Below are positions 62,483 through 64,000 of a DNA stretch of 64,000 bases, piece by piece (position 1 is the first letter of the stretch; the number at the start of each line of letters is the position of its first letter). The translations under genes were made by a program, and so were the position numbers. Below the pieces are notes generated by a model, which was not told where the DNA came from, did no database searches, and saw nothing but the letters and a program-made list of their open reading frames with translations. Source of the DNA: Ignavibacteriota bacterium (GTDB lineage: Bacteria > Bacteroidota > Ignavibacteria > Tepidaquicellales > OLB5); assembly GCA_003820375.1 (NCBI GenBank), contig RPQH01000012.1:1-64000 (forward strand), written 5' to 3'.

Positions 62483-63202
62483 TTGGAAAAGGCGTTAATA
62501 ATAATCCCGACTTACAATGAAGCTGATAATATTATCCGGCTCATTGGGGAAATTTTTAAGTTACAGTTTAATGATGTTGAGATTAATATTCTAATTGTTG
62601 ATGATAATTCTAAAGATGGAACATCTCAACTTGTTAAAAATTTAAACGATTCCCGTGTAACTGTTTTTGACAGGGAGCGAAAATTAGGTTTGGGCACTGC
62701 TTATATTCTGGGTTTTAAATATGCTATTGAAAAGAAATATGATTATGTTTTTGAAATGGATGCAGATTTTTCACATGACCCGCAGTCTATACCGAATTTT
62801 CTTGAGAATATTAAGAATTATGACCTGGTAATAGGCTCAAGATATATTAACGGTATTGCAGTTGTAAACTGGCCTTTAAGCCGCCTGCTTATAAGTATGG
62901 GTGCGAGTGTTTATACTAAAATGATAACGTTTTTACCTGTACATGATGTTACGGCAGGGTATATGTGTTATAAGGTGGATTCTTTGAAACAAATTAACCT
63001 TGATTCAGTAAAATCCAACGGTTACTCATTTCAAATAGAAATGAAGTTCAGGATGTGGAAAAAAGGATTTAAGCTTAAAGAAATACCTATTGTATTTATT
63101 GATAGAAGAGCGGGTGTATCCAAGATGTCACGGAAAATTGTTTACGAGGCTTCTTATATGGTTTGGAAATTAAAATTTATGTCAATTTTCAATAAACTTT
63201 AA
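62483..63202 (+). CDS. polyprenol-phosphate mannosyltransferase-like GT2
   Basis: 239 aa GT2 transferase of the dolichol/polyprenol-monophosphate-mannose synthase type, TTG start. Blocks: IIPTYNEADNIIRLIGEI, ILIVDDNSKDGTSQLV, EMDADFSHDPQSIPNFL (DxD), LVIGSRYINGIAVVNWPLSR, DVTAGYMCYK. Lacks the C-terminal membrane anchor, so it is the soluble short form. It could load a polyprenyl carrier with the sugar used by the GT-C proteins at 12962 and 37548, which is inference. Followed by another GT2 at 63210 after a 7-base gap. Confidence 0.92.
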   Translation: MEKALIIIPTYNEADNIIRLIGEIFKLQFNDVEINILIVDDNSKDGTSQLVKNLNDSRVTVFDRERKLGLGTAYILGFKYAIEKKYDYVFEMDADFSHDPQSIPNFLENIKNYDLVIGSRYINGIAVVNWPLSRLLISMGASVYTKMITFLPVHDVTAGYMCYKVDSLKQINLDSVKSNGYSFQIEMKFRMWKKGFKLKEIPIVFIDRRAGVSKMSRKIVYEASYMVWKLKFMSIFNKL

Positions 63203-63209
63203 ATTAAGC

Positions 63210-64000
63210 TTGATAGACTTATCTGTAATAATAGTTAATTACAATGTTAAAGAGCTTTTAGAAAATTGCATTAATTCTATTTTTGCAGCTGCTAAAGACT
63301 TGAATGTTGAAGTTATTGTTGTTGATAATAATTCATATGACGGAAGTGTTGAATATTTAAAACAAAAATTTTGCAGCAATAACAAAGTTAAGTTCATTGA
63401 AAGCAATATCAATCTTGGATTTGCCAAAGCAAATAATTTAGGTGTAAAAGAAGCTTCTGGTAAATATTTACTCATTCTAAACCCCGATACTATTCTTCAG
63501 GAAGATACACTGGAAAAAACAATCCGGTTTTACGAATCAGATAAACAAACTGGTATAGTAACATGTAAGCTTATACTTCCTAACGGGAAGCTTGACCTTG
63601 CGTGCAGGAGAAGCTTTCCCAGTCCTTCAGTGGCTATGTATAGAATTCTTGGTTTTAGCAAAATCTTCCCCCGAAGTAAAATATTCGGTAAATATAACTT
63701 AACTTATTTAGACGAAAATGATACTTACGAAGTAGATGCAGTTTGCGGCGCATTTCTTTTTATTAAAAAAGATATTTACAAACAGGCCGGAGGGTTTGAT
63801 GAGAATTATTTTATGTATGGAGAAGACCTGGATCTTTGCTACCAGGTAAAAAAAGCAGGTTATAAGATATTTTATTATTCAGGTACAAGCATTATTCATT
63901 ATAAAGGAGAAAGTACAAAGAAAAGCAGTATCTCTTATGTGAATAATTTCTACGGAGCCATGCGTATCTTTGTTGAAAAGAATTTTCAAAAAAGCTTTTT
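63210..64000 (+). CDS. GT2 rhamnosyltransferase-like protein 3 (partial, runs off the window)
   Basis: At least 263 aa, TTG start at 63210; no stop before the window ends at 64000. Signatures: SVIIVNYNVKELLENCI, VIVVDNNSYDGSVEYL, NLGFAKANNLGVKEASG, LILNPDTILQEDTL (DxD-like), VDAVCGAFLFIKKDIYKQAGGF, MYGEDLDLCYQVKKAGY. Paralogue of 51256 and 52215. The missing end should be short (40-60 residues by family length). Confidence 0.9.
   Translation, partial: MIDLSVIIVNYNVKELLENCINSIFAAAKDLNVEVIVVDNNSYDGSVEYLKQKFCSNNKVKFIESNINLGFAKANNLGVKEASGKYLLILNPDTILQEDTLEKTIRFYESDKQTGIVTCKLILPNGKLDLACRRSFPSPSVAMYRILGFSKIFPRSKIFGKYNLTYLDENDTYEVDAVCGAFLFIKKDIYKQAGGFDENYFMYGEDLDLCYQVKKAGYKIFYYSGTSIIHYKGESTKKSSISYVNNFYGAMRIFVEKNFQKSF

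Overview
The window looks like chromosome from an AT-rich Gram-negative bacterium of the Bacteroidota/Chlorobiota/Ignavibacteriota (FCB) group, most likely an Ignavibacteria-like lineage. Three secreted proteins end in type IX secretion (T9SS) C-terminal sorting domains with the NYPNPFNP motif. There is a NuoE/NuoF complex I segment, and two genes are preceded by a TAnnTTTG box like the Bacteroidota -7 promoter element. At least eleven genes start with TTG. The taxonomic call is inference; there is no rRNA or tRNA gene in the window.

Layout. 1-108: a 9-bp tandem repeat cut by the window edge. 191-3904: alaS and a sugar-nucleotide transferase. 4146-7604 (- strand): a short-chain dehydrogenase, a T9SS cargo protein and a CorA-type transporter. 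7605-8082: a palindromic 179-bp repeat element. 8083-11244: a bacterial deoxyhypusine-synthase-family enzyme and two secreted YD-repeat-like paralogues. 11245-12165: a repeat-rich gap. 12166-16480: a PaaG-like crotonase, a GT-C-like membrane protein, an AI-2E/PerM-family permease and dUTPase. 16548-21654 (- strand): a DUF4190-like protein and six two-component genes (two kinases that each carry a receiver domain, three receiver-only proteins, one NarL/LuxR regulator). 21781-25304: an unrecognised three-gene membrane module with a stator-like (GldL/GldM- or ExbB/ExbD-like) topology plus an outer-membrane barrel. 25520-29138: nuoF, nuoE, nuoD, nuoC. 29449-35435: three large secreted proteins (T9SS cargo, FN3 array with dockerin-like end, seven-repeat propeller) around a 1.7-kb repeat-rich intergenic region. 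35778-64000 (+ strand except one gene): proS, a GT-C-like protein, maf, a flippase-like protein, a free-standing B12-binding domain, a phosphohexomutase, then a long surface-polysaccharide locus running off the right edge.

The polysaccharide locus is a Wzx/Wzy-type assembly line. An initiating undecaprenyl-phosphate sugar transferase, many glycosyltransferases (GT2, GT4, GT9) and modifying enzymes (aminotransferase, methyltransferases) build the repeat unit. Wzx flips it, Wzy polymerises it, a Wzz-like protein sets length and a Wza-like SLBB protein exports it. The sugar-nucleotide transferase at 2900 and the phosphohexomutase at 41149 could supply precursors.

The main non-coding surprise is the density of small inverted-repeat elements: a 46-bp perfect inverted repeat at 7706-7884, a 67-bp family with CTGCCAG termini in four copies, an array of 15-base hairpins at 33084-33236, and a 226-bp inverted-repeat-bounded block whose right arm encodes the end of a gene. 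The main coding surprises are the stator-like module at 21781-25304 and a Wzx gene that seems to start at ATT.
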